A stretch of DNA of 64,000 nt, taken from the NCBI GenBank assembly GCA_023101725.1, contig JALJCO010012684.1:1-64000 (forward strand), written 5' to 3'. A program made the position numbers and the translations under genes. The notes under the pieces were generated by a model. It made no database searches and had not been told where the DNA came from. It was given only the letters and a program-made list of their open reading frames with translations. Source of the stretch: Atherinomorus stipes. Taxonomy: Eukaryota > Chordata > Actinopteri > Atheriniformes > Atherinidae. This document shows positions 47,761 to 59,360 of this stretch, piece by piece; position 1 is the stretch's first letter, and each line of letters opens with the position of its first letter.

Positions 47761-47972
47761 GTAGTTTGTCAAAACAACAGCAGACAATCAGGCGTCGGAG
47801 AGACCCAATGGACAAAACCCCAATGAGAATGTTTTTCCCAATGAACATGTGGTGACACAAAAACATTTAAAGGGCGTATCATGAAGAAAGTCATGATATC
47901 AGTTCTGGAGTCAGTCTGGAGTCAGTTCCAACTTTCAGAAAATCTGTAACTTTGGCGTTGTGGTTGGAGCAC

Positions 47973-48691
47973 TCAAAGGTTGGATATGGAATACGGAGAG
48001 AACAGTGACATCACGTGTGTCTAGGTTGCACTGAAAAAACAAGCTTGACAAGTGAAAGCACAAGCCAAAATGTGGCAAAGTCCACCTTAGACCAGCTCGT
48101 TTGCCTGGTTTTTGGCCTTATTTTAGCTGGTCAAGCTGTTTTTTTTTTTCAGCAACAGCAGAAAAACAACTCCATCCGTCTGGCTGCCAGACTCGCTGAT
48201 ACATCAGCGACCAGCAGTCTGCAGCATGTCCAACAAGTAATGCAGAGGAGTTAGCCACCTTAGCAAGCGAGTTAGCTTACCGATCCAGGAGAAAAGTTGC
48301 CATTTCCGCATTTTGATGCTGTGAAAAACGTTCATGTGGGTCCATTTAGCGTAGGCTTCACCTAAATTTACTCCAGTTTTTGCTCTTCTCATGTCACTCC
48401 TCCATGAGGCTCTGAAGCAGCTGCTTGACTTGCCGACTGCACCATTTTCCCTGTGCCAGCCGAGCTGTGCCGAACATACTGTCTATTGCCACATTAAGAT
48501 CGCATTTGGCAACCCACAAAGGCGGCTTGTAGATGTAAACATGTCATTGTCAACCCGTTAATATTTATCTTATATTTATTTTCAGGCTAAATATAATTTT
48601 TTTAAGGAAATGCGGTACTTTCATTCTGCACCCTTCCAAACGACTCATTAAGTTTTTTTTTTCTTTTTTTTTTTTTTATTATAGCTTTTAA
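47973..48691 (+). mobile_element. MITE family B, copy 3, with a 122-bp insert
   Basis: CAAAGGTTGGATATGGAATA at the left; the body matches 37037-37694 (TGCAGCATGTCCAACAAGTA, ACCGATCCAGGAGAA, GCTTGACTTGCCGACT); the right terminus decays into poly-T (48652-48677) before TAGCTTTTAAA. It lies 213 bp after exon 2, close to the donor site. Confidence 0.82.
48031..48152. mobile_element. 122-bp mini-MITE nested in MITE family B
   Basis: CTGAAAAAACAAGCTTGACA at the left mirrors AGCTGGTCAAGCTGTTTTTT...TTCAG at the right. The flanking words join to the sequence of the other family B copies. Non-coding. Confidence 0.75.
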
Positions 48692-49169
48692 ACATGCGCC
48701 AGCTGTATCCGTGTTTTATCTGTAATTTAAGACTTTATTCTGTTGCTTGCGTTTAGTAGCGGGAAAATACTAAACACCTTCGTCATACTGGTTCCTATGG
48801 AACCACGAAAAGACCCTGCCTCAGAGTAGGAGCTAAAATGGTTACAGGAACTGAGGGTCGGGGATTCTTGTTCCTGTCTGTCTGAATGCGCAAAACACCC
48901 CCCCCCCGTTCCTGAAAAGGTTGTAGGAACCTCAAAAGGTATGCTGCTTATGTGACGATGTCCAGGTGGTTTGCTACGTCTCAGTAATGTGAAGTTTGAA
49001 CACAAACCAAACCAAAGAAAGGTGGGCAGGGTAATTCCTGCCCAGTCGGACGAAGTCCCCGACTATCCTTGTAGGAATGCCCCTACTGTAAATCCTTTTT
49101 ATACTATTTTATTATTAATTTATTTTGTGTTTTTAATCACTTTGCTCTGCCGTAAACTAATATTTTAAT
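48692..49169. other. Intron 2 stretch, probable decayed DNA element
   Basis: GGTTCCTATGGAACC (a 15-bp near palindrome) and GGAGCTAAAATGGTTACAGG resemble fish MITE edges, but no paired ends were fixed. A C11 run is at 48897-48907. Confidence 0.35.
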
Positions 49170-51036
49170 TAAGGATAGACCGATACATCAGCAGGCCAAT
49201 ATTTTAAGGCTGATATTTGCGTTTTTTGCTGGTATCAGCATCTGCCAATACATCAGATGAGTTGGCCAATACCCCCACTCCGTATAATTTACAGACTTTT
49301 TTTTAAATTCAAAGTTTAATGTTTCTGTTTAATATTAATTAAAGGTGCACTGTTTCTTTTTCTGATGTTTATTTGAGGTGCTTTGTTCTTTTTTAAATTA
49401 AAAGAGTTGTAAGATTTCTTTTCATTGTTTCCTTCATTATATTAATTTGGGAGTCAAATGCAGTATCGACCCCAAATATCAGCAGGTTGTATCGGCCATT
49501 GGCTGAGGCTGATGTGAAAATAGCAGTATCGGTAGCTATGGTGTTTTATTTGTGTCAATTGTGGCGTGAGCATTACAACATCTCCATGCACGTATATATC
49601 TCTCACACGTTCCAGATTTCTCTGCACGTGCAAATTATTTAGTGTTGCGCGAGTATGTTTTACCTGCCCACACGCATTTTTATGATCGTCAATGGCGCCA
49701 GGATGTTCCAGACGTTCCTGAGCAGATGGAAAACATGTCTAGCCGACATCTACCAGAACATCACGTTAGCTTAGCAGTGCGACAGGTGATTGATTGATTT
49801 CTGGAACACAGGAAAGGCAGTCCAAAGGATAACAAGCAAAAGTATAAAACTTATTTCCAGCATGGTCCTTGGTGTCAAAACAATTAAAAGAGCAAAAATG
49901 CCTCACTCAACAGAAACAGAGTACAATAAAATCACATGACCCAAAAACAATTCACAAATAATAAAAGATCTAAAACAACAAAGCAACCTAAAACACTTAT
50001 TAAATGACATTCACCTTGTTCCATAAAAATTGCAGTAAAAAAAATATAGCAATGTGAAAGAAGAAGTTTCTGGCTGCAGACTTAAAGGAATAGTTCACCC
50101 ACAGAATGATGTAATCCAAGTGTCCTGAGTGGGTGGCATCCAGAATTTACTCGAAACGACATCATTTAGTATATTTTTAGAGCCTAAACAGTAGTACATC
50201 TTACTTCCGTGAAGCACGCATATGCACGTTCACGCAACCACGGAAGCCTCGGCGATCAGAGCCTACTCTGCCGATAATACAAGCGTAGAAGAAGAAATTT
50301 GCTGTTTACATTGTGTTAAGAGCAACAGAGCTGCAGACAAACTGGGACAAACACAAGAGGGTCCAAGAGGGGTTGGATGTTGATTTTAAACAAAGAAAGA
50401 AAGACAGAGGGAATGCGCGATCTCGTCTGCCGCTGCTTCCATAGTTTCATTAAACGCGCATCGGCATGCTCGCAGGAGATGCGGTGGAACAGTTCAGGCT
50501 CTAAAAATATACTAAATGGCGTAGTTTCAAGCAAATTATGGCCGCTACCCACTCAGGACACTTGGATTACATTGGATGAGCAGTATGGAGGAATATTGAC
50601 AAGTTTTTGTGGACTTTTATGGACCTTTTTGGCTGGAGCTCAATCGAACTCCATTATAAAACGAGAAGTCAACCTGATCTCCGGCTGCATTTGACATATT
50701 AAAAAAGTGCTCCAGAGTCTTGCTCATCATGAGGGTAAGTGGAAAATAAAGTTACATCATTCTGTGGGTGAACTATTCCTTTAACTCGTGGCACTTTACG
50801 GGATCGAATACTCGCTCTTGTAAAGTGACAGTGCTAGCTAGCTGTTCCAGACATGTAGCCAACTATTTTGGGGGAAACGTAGTGTTTTGGTGCCACAGTT
50901 TACTCAGAAATAAAGTCTGTCCGTAAAGGTTCATCCAGACATTCTCTGATTAATACAAGACTGACCCCATGAGGTGAATATGCTGCTAAATCCACCGCTG
51001 TACACATAAAAAAAGTGTATCTGTCCATCCCTAATC
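49170..51036. mobile_element. hAT-like element (GACCGATAC ends), long copy with nested inserts
   Basis: AAGGATAGACCGATACATCA at the left mirrors GTGTATCTGTCCATCCCTAAT at the right. The first 360 bp match the short copy at 26741-27752; the remainder matches the joined sequence at 32275-32510. At least one element (50082-50784) and an A-rich segment (49790-50080) interrupt it. No transposase frame found. Confidence 0.7.
50082..50784. mobile_element. 703-bp MITE with 33-bp inverted ends and TTAA edges
   Basis: TTAAAGGAATAGTTCACCCA then CAGAATGATGTAA at the left; TTACATCATTCTGTGGGTGA then ACTATTCCTTTAA at the right, perfectly mirrored. Outer TTAA at 50082-50085 and 50781-50784. The 105-codon frame inside is incidental. 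The reverse-oriented fragment at 2487-2785 is the same family. Confidence 0.9.
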
Positions 51037-51039
51037 TTA

Positions 51040-52071
51040 ATGATGAACCTGACAGGGGGGAAAAGGATAAATAGGTAGTAGAAAGGAGAGGGGTAAAGAG
51101 ACAAAAGGACAGATGGGCTTTAAATGTAACTGTCCCATCAAACTTACTCAATTTGCTTTCAGTGTGAATGCAGCTTGTTGAACACTCACTGATCCTGGGG
51201 AGGGGGTATTATAGCAAGCTGACAGGTCCAGCTGTAGTTTTAAAATGAGGCAATGATGGATGTAATCCAGCTGCACACACGCATGCTTGTTGAAATGTCT
51301 GTAATAATCACCTTTCCACATTCTTGCTGAAATCTCAAAACGTATCGATTTCCTTCGTCTAACTCTGCATGGCTGCTGTTCATTTAATGTATTCATCAGT
51401 CGGCCGCCATCACTGCCTTTTATTCCCTGACATCACCGGCACACACACACACACACACACCACTGAAGGCTTTGACAACCCGTCTTTAATCAGCGCTTGC
51501 CAATACTCATTCAGCCTGGATTGATTTGCAACTCCCAGTGGATTCAAGTTGCACACGAAGCTGAAAGCACAACACGCATACACACTGACAAATGCACACT
51601 TAAGCTAAGACACACACACCTCCCCCCTCCCAGAGCTGGATGCGTGACAGTGTCATTCTGGGCTTTTTTTCTCCTTCTCATCTTCTAATCGATAGGAAAC
51701 CCGAGGCTGGGAGTGAGGTGGGGGTGAAGGGTGAGGAGGGTGCAGCCTGATTGCTGCCGCGGAACAAGACTACCCCCATACCAGATAAAAGGACGTGATA
51801 ATTGGTGGCAGGAAAGGCAATAATGACCGAGGATCTGTACAGGTTTTCACTTCCTTTTCACCATGCGGGGACGGATCCACTACCGCACTAATGGACTCCA
51901 GCTATCAGACGATAGATGGTGGGACCCCCCATTAGTGCTGAGAACACACACAACCTGAGCTCAGATAAAACATCACTTCTGAGGAGATGAGACATGAAAA
52001 GCTGTTTATGTGGCTTTTTTTTTCACAAGTTGACATATTTTCCTCATGCGTTTGTGTGATGTCTGTGTTAA
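51040..52071. other. Intron 2 stretch with no recognised element
   Basis: Contains an (AC)n run at 51440-51461 and fairly complex sequence at 51690-51930 without repeat hallmarks, possibly conserved non-coding DNA. No gene. Confidence 0.4.
51440..51461. repeat. (AC)n microsatellite
   Basis: About eleven uninterrupted AC units. Confidence 0.9.
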
Positions 52072-52548
52072 AGAGGCACCGATCCGATACCTGGATCAGA
52101 TATCGGCGCTGATATTGACAAATTAGCTGGACTGGATATCAGATGAATGAGGCCAAGTCAGCATTCTGATCCAGTTATTTCTTTTTTTTAAATGACATCG
52201 TACACAGCAATACACTCACAGCGAAGTAGTCACTTCAATTCTATGTTTGCAACGCCGGTTATGTCATCACGCAGACCAAAGAAGAATTATTTATTTCATT
52301 CTGCTGCTCATGTACTCTTTGTTAATAAATAATATTAAGTATATTTACAGTATATCTGTGTTAATTTGTCACCTTTTTCTAAACAAGGCTGAATGTTTAT
52401 GACAAGCCTGATGCATTCACTCACAAAGCAAAGGTATACGCTTCATTCATTTAACAGTAGTGTTAGATGGTATCGGGTGTCGGACGATACGCTCAGCCCA
52501 GGTAACAGTATCGGATTGGATTGGAAAAACTGGATCGGTGCACCTCTA
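52072..52548. mobile_element. 477-bp hAT-like MITE (AGAGGCACCGATCC ends)
   Basis: AGAGGCACCGATCCGATACC at the left mirrors GGATCGGTGCACCTCTA at the right. CGATA/TATCG words are frequent near both ends, as in the GACCGATAC elements. Non-coding. Confidence 0.82.
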
Positions 52549-53224
52549 GTCCGTACAATGCTTTGCTGAAAACGGCTCAGGCACTATCAATGCACTCCTA
52601 TCAACCCCATCTTTACATCCTCAGGATCGCGTACAGCTTTATGTGAAAATGTAAATATAAACCATGGAGAAGAATTACGCTCACAATGAAGCACAACTAA
52701 ACATGTATGCAAGGATAAGTTTCGTTTTTTCAACCTGGACCTTATTTCTAAGAGTATATACTGTACGTCTGTGAACGTCCAGTATCGTGGCGGAGACGGG
52801 GCAGCCTCTATATAAGACATTATCTGCAGCAAAACTCCTTAATTTCATCAATACTTTAAGCAGAATGAACGAACGAATGAGTACTTTCGTCCTGTGAGTT
52901 CAGAGTTTTTTGTGTTATTGTTGTTATCTGGGTCGCGAGCTGCTCTTCTCAGTTGTACATGGAAATGCGCATCAGGAACATGCGGCCCCAAAAAGTGTGC
53001 AGAACACCCTGATAACTAACGGAAAGCTAAATCTGGACTCACGGGACAATATGACTCGTTAATTCGTTCATTCTTAGTATTGGTGAAAATCAAGCAGGTT
53101 TGCTGTAGATAATGTCTTACATAGAGGCTGCCCTGTATCTCCCATTTTACTGGATGTACACCGAAGGGCAACTCAGCGTAATATCTTCCGAAGGGCTCAA
53201 AGTGATGCAGAAACTTTACCGGTG
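52549..53224. other. Intron 2 stretch with no recognised feature
   Basis: Unremarkable sequence; chance frames only. Confidence 0.4.
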
Positions 53225-53689
53225 AGTAATCCAACTCCGGATTATTCGAGTCATTCCAGTAATTTGATTTAAAAAATTGCTCGAAGCAAATTAACTGCCT
53301 CGAGGATTCGTTAAATTAACTCTTTGTATTTTGCGCATCCGCCCGGGTGGTTTTTCTGTTACACAACCCGGGCTGAACGTTAACGCAAGTGATGTTCCGC
53401 CCGGACTGGTATTTCTGTTGAACATAACAGTTAGCTGGATGCTGATAACGTAACTAAAGAGGAAGGAGGAAAAACTCAGTTTCAGGCCTGAACGCAGCAC
53501 CAGTGCTGCGTTCAGGGCAAATCTGCACTCTTGAACTCTGATAGCTAGAAATTCTAGCTCTTACAATCAATTCAAGTTGTGAAATTTAAATAACTTGCAA
53601 AATGTCCATTTTAACCGATTACGCGATTAATCGTCAGAAGAATCGCTAGATTACTCGATTACAAAAATAATCAAGAGCTGCAGCCCTGA
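53225..53689 (-). mobile_element. hAT-like MITE (CAGGGCTGCAGCTCTTGATTA end)
   Basis: The right side AATCGTCAGAAGAATCGCTA, ATTACTCGATTACAAAAATA and CAAGAGCTGCAGCCCTGA is the well-known fish hAT terminus seen in reverse. The left side has the paired GGATTATTCGAGTCATTCC and GAATTCGTTAAATTAA-like words. The left boundary is eroded. Confidence 0.65.
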
Positions 53690-54673
53690 ACATTTGTATC
53701 TATTTGTTTCTAACCAGCTCACACTGGTATCTTGGTGTTAGACTTCACCACCGACAGGATTAGGCTAAAACAGCCCATGGATGGATAACCAGCTTGCTGA
53801 TTATGCTGTATGCTCGTGTCCATCACTTTCATGTCTAGTTCATATCTAAAGAAATCTATTTAAAGACAAACAATGGAAGTGTGAGATATGTGCTTCAGTA
53901 ATGACTTATGTCTGCATGCAGCTGTGCACTAGCTGCTGACGGTAGACAGGCGGAAGTAAGAGGGAGTCCAGGTCCAGTCCAGGGGGAGGACTGACTGGCA
54001 TTTGCTTAAAGACCAGGTTGAACTGGGTGTGTGCACATCTGTGTGCAGCTGCTCCTGGGTTCCGCATGTGCTAATAGTTTTCAAAAACACTGGCTCAAAC
54101 CAAGGGCGTGATTAACGCCCCTGCGCTCTCAGCCCACGCTGCCGACCGTGTGATGTGTGTTCTCGGGTTACGTGTTGCCTTTTTCTATTCATTCATCTCC
54201 AGCCAGCTACTTGTGTTATTCTCAGCACATAGCTCCCGAGGGACACCCATCCTGCCCTGCCCCTGTGCTCCATCTATCCACAGCTCTCGCCCTTCCATTT
54301 GTTGCCATGGCGACTAATGCTGGCGACAGCCCGGCCCTCAGGCTGAGGCTGTTTGGCAGGCTCCTCTGCCCGTTTGATGGAGGATGCCAGCGTGGAGACT
54401 TAATGGGGCCGACCCACAGACGCTGGCATCTTTTCACAGCTCCCCTGATTCTCCATTGATCTGGATAATGTATTCTGATAATCTGTGTGGGTTCCTGTTC
54501 AATCACAGGAGTAGTGAAGAGTTGGTAAAGAGGTGAGTTAGGAGAAGAGCAGGGGAACATCTACACTTCATCATCTGTTGTTTAAAGATATTAAAGCAGA
54601 AGAAGAAGAGGAAGCAGGGAAAGAAGGGACATCATTATATCTGTATTTAAACGCTTCCTCCGGTGTGTTTCAG
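53690..54673. other. 3' part of arhgap22 intron 2
   Basis: 54080-54460 is GC-richer and repeat-free, with overlapping open frames on both strands (54108-54560) that lack recognisable motifs. Could hold a regulatory element; ends in the exon 3 acceptor tract. Confidence 0.35.
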
Positions 54674-54761
54674 GGCTGTATACCTCTGCAGGGATGCCAG
54701 GTCAACGAGCTCACGGCCAACCCAGATGAACCAGGAAGACACCTGTTTGAAATCATACCAG
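54674..54761 (+). CDS. arhgap22: arhgap22 exon 3: middle of PH domain
   Basis: This 88-bp exon follows a TTTCAG acceptor (54668-54673) and ends at a GT donor (54762-54763), phase 1. It encodes residues 82-110 plus one base: GCIPLQGCQVNEL, then a linker TANPDEPG, then RHLFEIIPG. This matches the mammalian ARHGAP22 segment GFISLQG..VTEL....PGKHLFEISPG in order and spacing, covering PH strands beta4-beta5. The frame joins exon 2 exactly (KPQ|GCI), and the running total is 331 coding bases. Intron 2 is 6,913 bp. The next exon, which should finish the PH domain (LLMAS...W motif region), is not found before 64000, so intron 3 exceeds 9.2 kb. The C-terminal PH helix, the RhoGAP domain with its arginine finger and the coiled coil are outside the window. 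Confidence 0.93.
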
Positions 54762-54763
54762 GT

Positions 54764-55356
54764 AAACTTTTCCTTTAGGACATTTCCTTACATTTCTATT
54801 ATATGAGTCTAAAACGTGAGCATCCATGGCGAAGTAAGAAATACAGATGATGTTGCATCAATAAGATTTTTGACAACATCAGTGTAACATTTATCTAAAA
54901 TAAAAAAGGAAAACTTGAATATATTTTATTTTGAACATAATAGCCTGTTTTCAGACAGCAGATGGCGCCGTCATCTAAGTTGTTTCTCATTTCACAGCTG
55001 GTCTTTTATCCAAATCATTAGTCAGTTCCTGTGTGAAAGCAGCATAAAATTACACCGACTCTCCGCTATCATCCGTAGCCACCCTGAGACCGATTATTTC
55101 AGGACTGTTAAAGAGCTGTCACACTTAAACCTTTGCCTGCAGCCAAGTCTTTGGTTAGATTACCCTCTCGTGGTTCAACTCAATCAATACATTTTCCTCA
55201 AGTTCATGAAGGTTTTATTTATCACACTGTAAAGTAAATCCATGCAAGCCTGATGCTTAGTGAGCTGCTGCTACACTGAAAAAAATATTTTTTCAATCAC
55301 TTTGATGTGAAAACTTAATTCTACAATAATACTTTCCTGTTTTTACTTAAAAAGGC

Positions 55357-55362
<6 letters not shown>
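54764..55362. other. Start of arhgap22 intron 3
   Basis: No exon or repeat recognised. Confidence 0.4.

Positions 55363-55409
<47 letters not shown>
55363..55409. repeat. (TA)n microsatellite
   Basis: About 23 uninterrupted TA units. Confidence 0.9.
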
Positions 55410-55414
<5 letters not shown>

Positions 55415-55814
55415 CTTGACATTTGTTTATATATTTTTGCTTCATTTTAAATGGTAAGTTTAACAAATATCAAGTAATTTTTATGCAATGTATTCATCAT
55501 GTGATCAACTTGTAAAAAGCAAGTAAACTTCACTTTGCCTACGTTGTCCTGTCAGAGGGGGGTGGGGATATTTTCAAAGCTCAACATATCTGGACTACAA
55601 AGGCTCATGAGAGATGCGTATTCAACAGAAATTTAACTTTTTGTGAATGCTGTGCTATATTTGAGTTATTTTCTGGTTATGGTTTACATTTTAAAAATGT
55701 TGGAAAGTTCTGTTGTGTTTGAATTTAAAGGTGCTACCATGAGTGAGAAGAGTCTTTGTGAAAGCAAGGGGCAAAATGTCGCTGGAAAAGAGCAAACCCC
55801 GGAAGTAAAGTTAA

Positions 55815-56388
55815 ATAATTGCAGTTCTCTCTTCATCCACCAGGGGCTGCAAGACAGAGCAAACCCCCATAGACTCCCATGTTTAAAAGACCAACTTCAC
55901 AGCAAAAACAAACATGTTTGCAGCCTGGTTCAAAACATCATTTTAGGTTTAATAGGTCAAGTTTACCTTCATGTCAACTGTGAGGGGGTGAATTTTTTTT
56001 AAAACTCATCCGTTTAGTTGATAACTGATCTTGAAATTACAAATAATTAGGGGCGTGTAGCTTTTGATTGACAGGCAGCAGACCGGGAGCCATGGAGGCT
56101 AATAGTTAGCTTCCTGCTTGTTCCCAGGAAGGCCTCAGCCTGTAGCAGAGTTGGACAATGGTGTTTATAGCTGGTTAACAGGAAGCCTGAGCGTGTCTTA
56201 CCTTTAAACGCTCAGTTAGCATTAGCATAGCTGTCAATCATTTGCCTTGTTTTTGCCCATTTTAGTATTTTCCGGTAGTGACGACAAGCGACACAGCAAG
56301 ATGGTGACAGTGGGAAACGCCCAACTGGCCTTTCCCGTAACCGGATACTACGTCCATTTTTTTTTTTTTTTTTGACAGTCTTTGTGCG
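55815..56388 (-). repeat. Interspersed repeat, copy 2 of the 4823-5462 family
   Basis: Opposite orientation: TCATCCACCAGGGGCTGCAA, CATAGACTCCCATGTTTAAA, TTTTAGGTTTAATAGGTCAA, CCCAGGAAGGCCTCAG, TGTCAATCATTTGCC and the end TTTGACAGTCTTTGTGCG. Collinear with the first copy; non-coding. The frame at 55643-56002 crosses into it by chance. Confidence 0.78.
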
Positions 56389-57845
56389 AAAATTAGGATG
56401 GTTGGGGAAGTTACTGCTTTTCTCACCTTTGATTGGCTAGATTCGAGGAATAGGTTTAGGAAAAAGGACAGAGGAAGTGTTTAGGTTGAATAAGAAAAGT
56501 AGATTCGAGGCTCAACGTGAGACGTTTCAGGGTCATATCAAATAGCCAATCAGAGGAGGGGCCTTCTAGTCAATCAAAGCCAAGAAAGGCGGTACCTTCC
56601 CCTACAATCCTACGTTTCACAAATTTGTGAGTGAGTGAGAGGGACAGTACAGATCAGTAAAGCTACTAACGCCAATTATTGTAGATATTTCTACCTTCTT
56701 GTCTAAGAAGTTGGGCTTATTGATAGTCAACCGTTTGTGATATTTTACCTATTTATAACAACTAGTCTATTAGTCTGTCCCAGCGTGGTTTTTAAAGAAT
56801 ACTTATTTGTTTTGATGTGATGTTTTCACTTTGAAGCAAACAGAGTCTAAGCAGAACTTACTAATCACCACAAAGTAAAACTCAATGGCAAAGCTGATAA
56901 ATACAAGTAAAGTTTACTTGAGTTATTCTTGAAGGAATAACAAATATACAAGTAAAGTATACTTGCAAATAACCCTTGTAAAATTTACTCAATATTTCTG
57001 CATCCAAATACTTACCGAGGGGTTTTCTAAACAAATACTACTCCAAATCTTTTCAATGAAATTTTAAAAATTAAAATAGCTCAAATTCGCATGCTCTGAT
57101 CCAAAAGTAGTCGGAGTTTCTCCGTTTCTCCCTTGCAGCACGGCTAAAAAAGAGAAAATAAATGCCTTACATGGGCTTTGACCCTGTGTTCTCTTTGCAT
57201 CACTCATTCTGTCAGTGTTTGCTCGGGGGTCTCTGCTTGTGTTTAAAATGGCCGACAGGTTTGTGAGTGTTTGTGTGTTTTGTTTATGGCCAGTCAACAT
57301 CGCAGAGGGGCGTGAACCCCAGCAGCTTCAAACTGGCTGACAGGTCTGTGGACCTGGGGAGAAGAGAGGGGAGGAAAGAGGAAAAGATGGCAGAAAGCTG
57401 GAGAAAGAAGCAGTCAGGTGGAAACAGGCAGGTTTAGAGGAGACACGTATGAAATGAAATAAGTCCTCATGAGTGTGTTTAGTTCTTTTCAAGGGTTTAA
57501 TTACACTTCTTGAGACATCAATCCCGGTACTTAGGAAGACGTTGGCTACTTCAGATGCCTGCAGCGTGGTAGATTTGTTTGCTCCTCAGGGGAGAAACAG
57601 GAGTTGCTTTGCTCTTTCTTCAGCCTGTAATCGGCTTACGGTGATGAGGACTTAGCTCCCTGTTGTATGAAATGAATAGACGAGGAGGTTTTAGACTGTA
57701 CATTGTGTTGAGGTGATATTTTGTGGAGATTACAGCTTCCTCTCATTTTTCAGTCCTGATATCTGCACATAAAACAGATTAGAGGCTCAGCACCAGACGG
57801 CTCCATTAAAAATATGATTTAAAAAATTGGCTGTGTTTGTAAAGA
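56389..57845. other. Intron 3 stretch with no recognised feature
   Basis: No paired ends or protein-like frames recognised. Confidence 0.4.
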
Positions 57846-57850
57846 TAAAA

Positions 57851-57851
57851 G

Positions 57852-57894
<43 letters not shown>

Positions 57895-57903
57895 AAAGAA
57901 AAA

Positions 57904-57936
<33 letters not shown>

Positions 57937-57985
57937 AAAAAAAAAAATAGAAAAAAAAAAAAAAAAAACAAAAAAATAAAACAAG
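57851..57985. repeat. A-rich homopolymer tract
   Basis: About 135 bp nearly all A with scattered G, replacing the left end of the mariner-like element that follows. Likely an unstable poly-A or damaged sequence. Confidence 0.75.
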
Positions 57986-59360
57986 GAAACAACATGATGT
58001 GGCTCCTGAACTAAAATTTTATTGAGCAACATTTTGAGGCAATCACTGCAATTAACTCATTGACTGCCAGACCTTTTTCCGAGCAGAGCGCTCCATATTG
58101 CCAGGATTTTTAAGCGTTTTCACTGATTTTGGGAGATCCACAGAATATTGTGTACTATGCCAATGCAAACACTGAATGTACCAAAGGAAAGCTTAGACTC
58201 TCTTCTTTTATCAGAAAAAACACATTTGTTTCTAGCTTTTTCCATTCTTTAGTAATCTGCAGTAGAACATGGGTTTGTTGCAGCGAAAAAGCCTGTTTCT
58301 GACCAAAAATCTGAGAAAACTAGCTATGAATGCTACAGTCCGCTTCAAGTGGAAAAGTGTTGCCAATAATTTTTTACTTTCGTAACCCCTTTATCATCTG
58401 AACAGCTGTTTACTCATATGAAACAACAAATACAACACTGAGAAAAGAGTTTTGGAGGCAAAATAATTATTTACCAGCTAAATAAGCCACAAGTTTGTTT
58501 CACAACATAACATTTGGCAGAAACATAGAGCAGAAACGTCTCTCTACTCCTCCCTCCCTCGCCCTTCCCTCTACCACAGTTTAGGTAGAGGGAATTCCCC
58601 CCCCCCCCCTCGGGAAACAACCGCATGCTGTAGACTTACTTTCACTTTCAGCTGGCGCACTTCGCTGCTGTATTTCCATCGTGTCTTCGATCGATCGTGT
58701 CTGTCTGTCACCAATCACTTTTTCCACAAACTTTCCTCCTTCATCCACCTCCTAAACTGCTTCGATTACGACCGGTCGCCATGTTCTCTTCCCCTCGCAG
58801 CAGAATCAAGCACACTTCTTGGGCTAACAGCCACTAGCTCTAACAACACAGGAAGCATCATAGATAAGCTTGTCTGACACCGCCATCTGCTAGATCAGAT
58901 GAAAACTACAGAAATAAAGATGATCAGCCCCTTGGTTCTCTCTGACAAGCTCCGCCAGAGATTAAAACTGCCCCTCCCCCGATTAAAACCCTTAATTAAC
59001 ATGGAAACACGTGATTGGCAGTAAACGTTCAGGTTTGAATTAACGTGGAAACATGTGAATGGCAGCCAGTGAGTTAAGTGTTTCCTGTAACATCCAATCA
59101 GACTTCTGCTCTTGTTGACACATATTTTTGGTCCACTGTACATGAGACTAACTGTTCTAATTCATCTGGGACACTTTTTTTAATTATTGTTTTTTGAAAA
59201 CCACAATTCAAAATCAACATTTTATCTTTTTAAATTTTAACTTAGTAAATCTTTATTTATCATTACTTTCTTCGGGTTCTTGTTATTTGAATTACTATTG
59301 TGAATTTGGCATTTCCTTTAATGGGACCGTGTCTAAACTTGTGGACCGTACTGTATACAA
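57986..59360. mobile_element. Mariner/Tc1-type MITE, copy 2, split by a TTAA insertion
   Basis: The left arm (to 58055) has GATGTGGCTCCTGAACTAAA, TTGAGCAACATTTTGAGGCA and ATCACTGCAATTAA. The right arm (from 59074) has AAGTGTTTCCTGTAACATCC, TTTTTGGTCCACTGTACATG and TGGACCGTACTGTAT. These correspond to adjacent parts of the copy at 26883-27494. The left terminus is lost in the A-rich tract. Confidence 0.78.
58056..59073. mobile_element. 1,018-bp TTAA-flanked insertion (CTCATTGACTGCCA ends)
   Basis: The insert begins CTCATTGACTGCCA and ends TGGCAGCCAGTGAG, 14-bp inverted ends with one or two mismatches. TTAA lies on each side (58052-58055, 59074-59077). A C11 run lies at 58598-58608. It contains no readable transposase. 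A piggyBac-type element is inferred from the TTAA duplication. Confidence 0.82.

Noticed and set aside
54108..54560. Overlapping frames of 69-112 codons on both strands in intron 2
   Set aside because: No recognisable motif, both strands open because of GC-rich composition; no splice support.
47561..54761. Assignment to arhgap24 or arhgap25
   Set aside because: The N-terminus MLSPKIRQ...RARSKS and [16 protein letters not shown] match ARHGAP22; ARHGAP24 has a different N-terminus and GGFVKTW in the PH domain.
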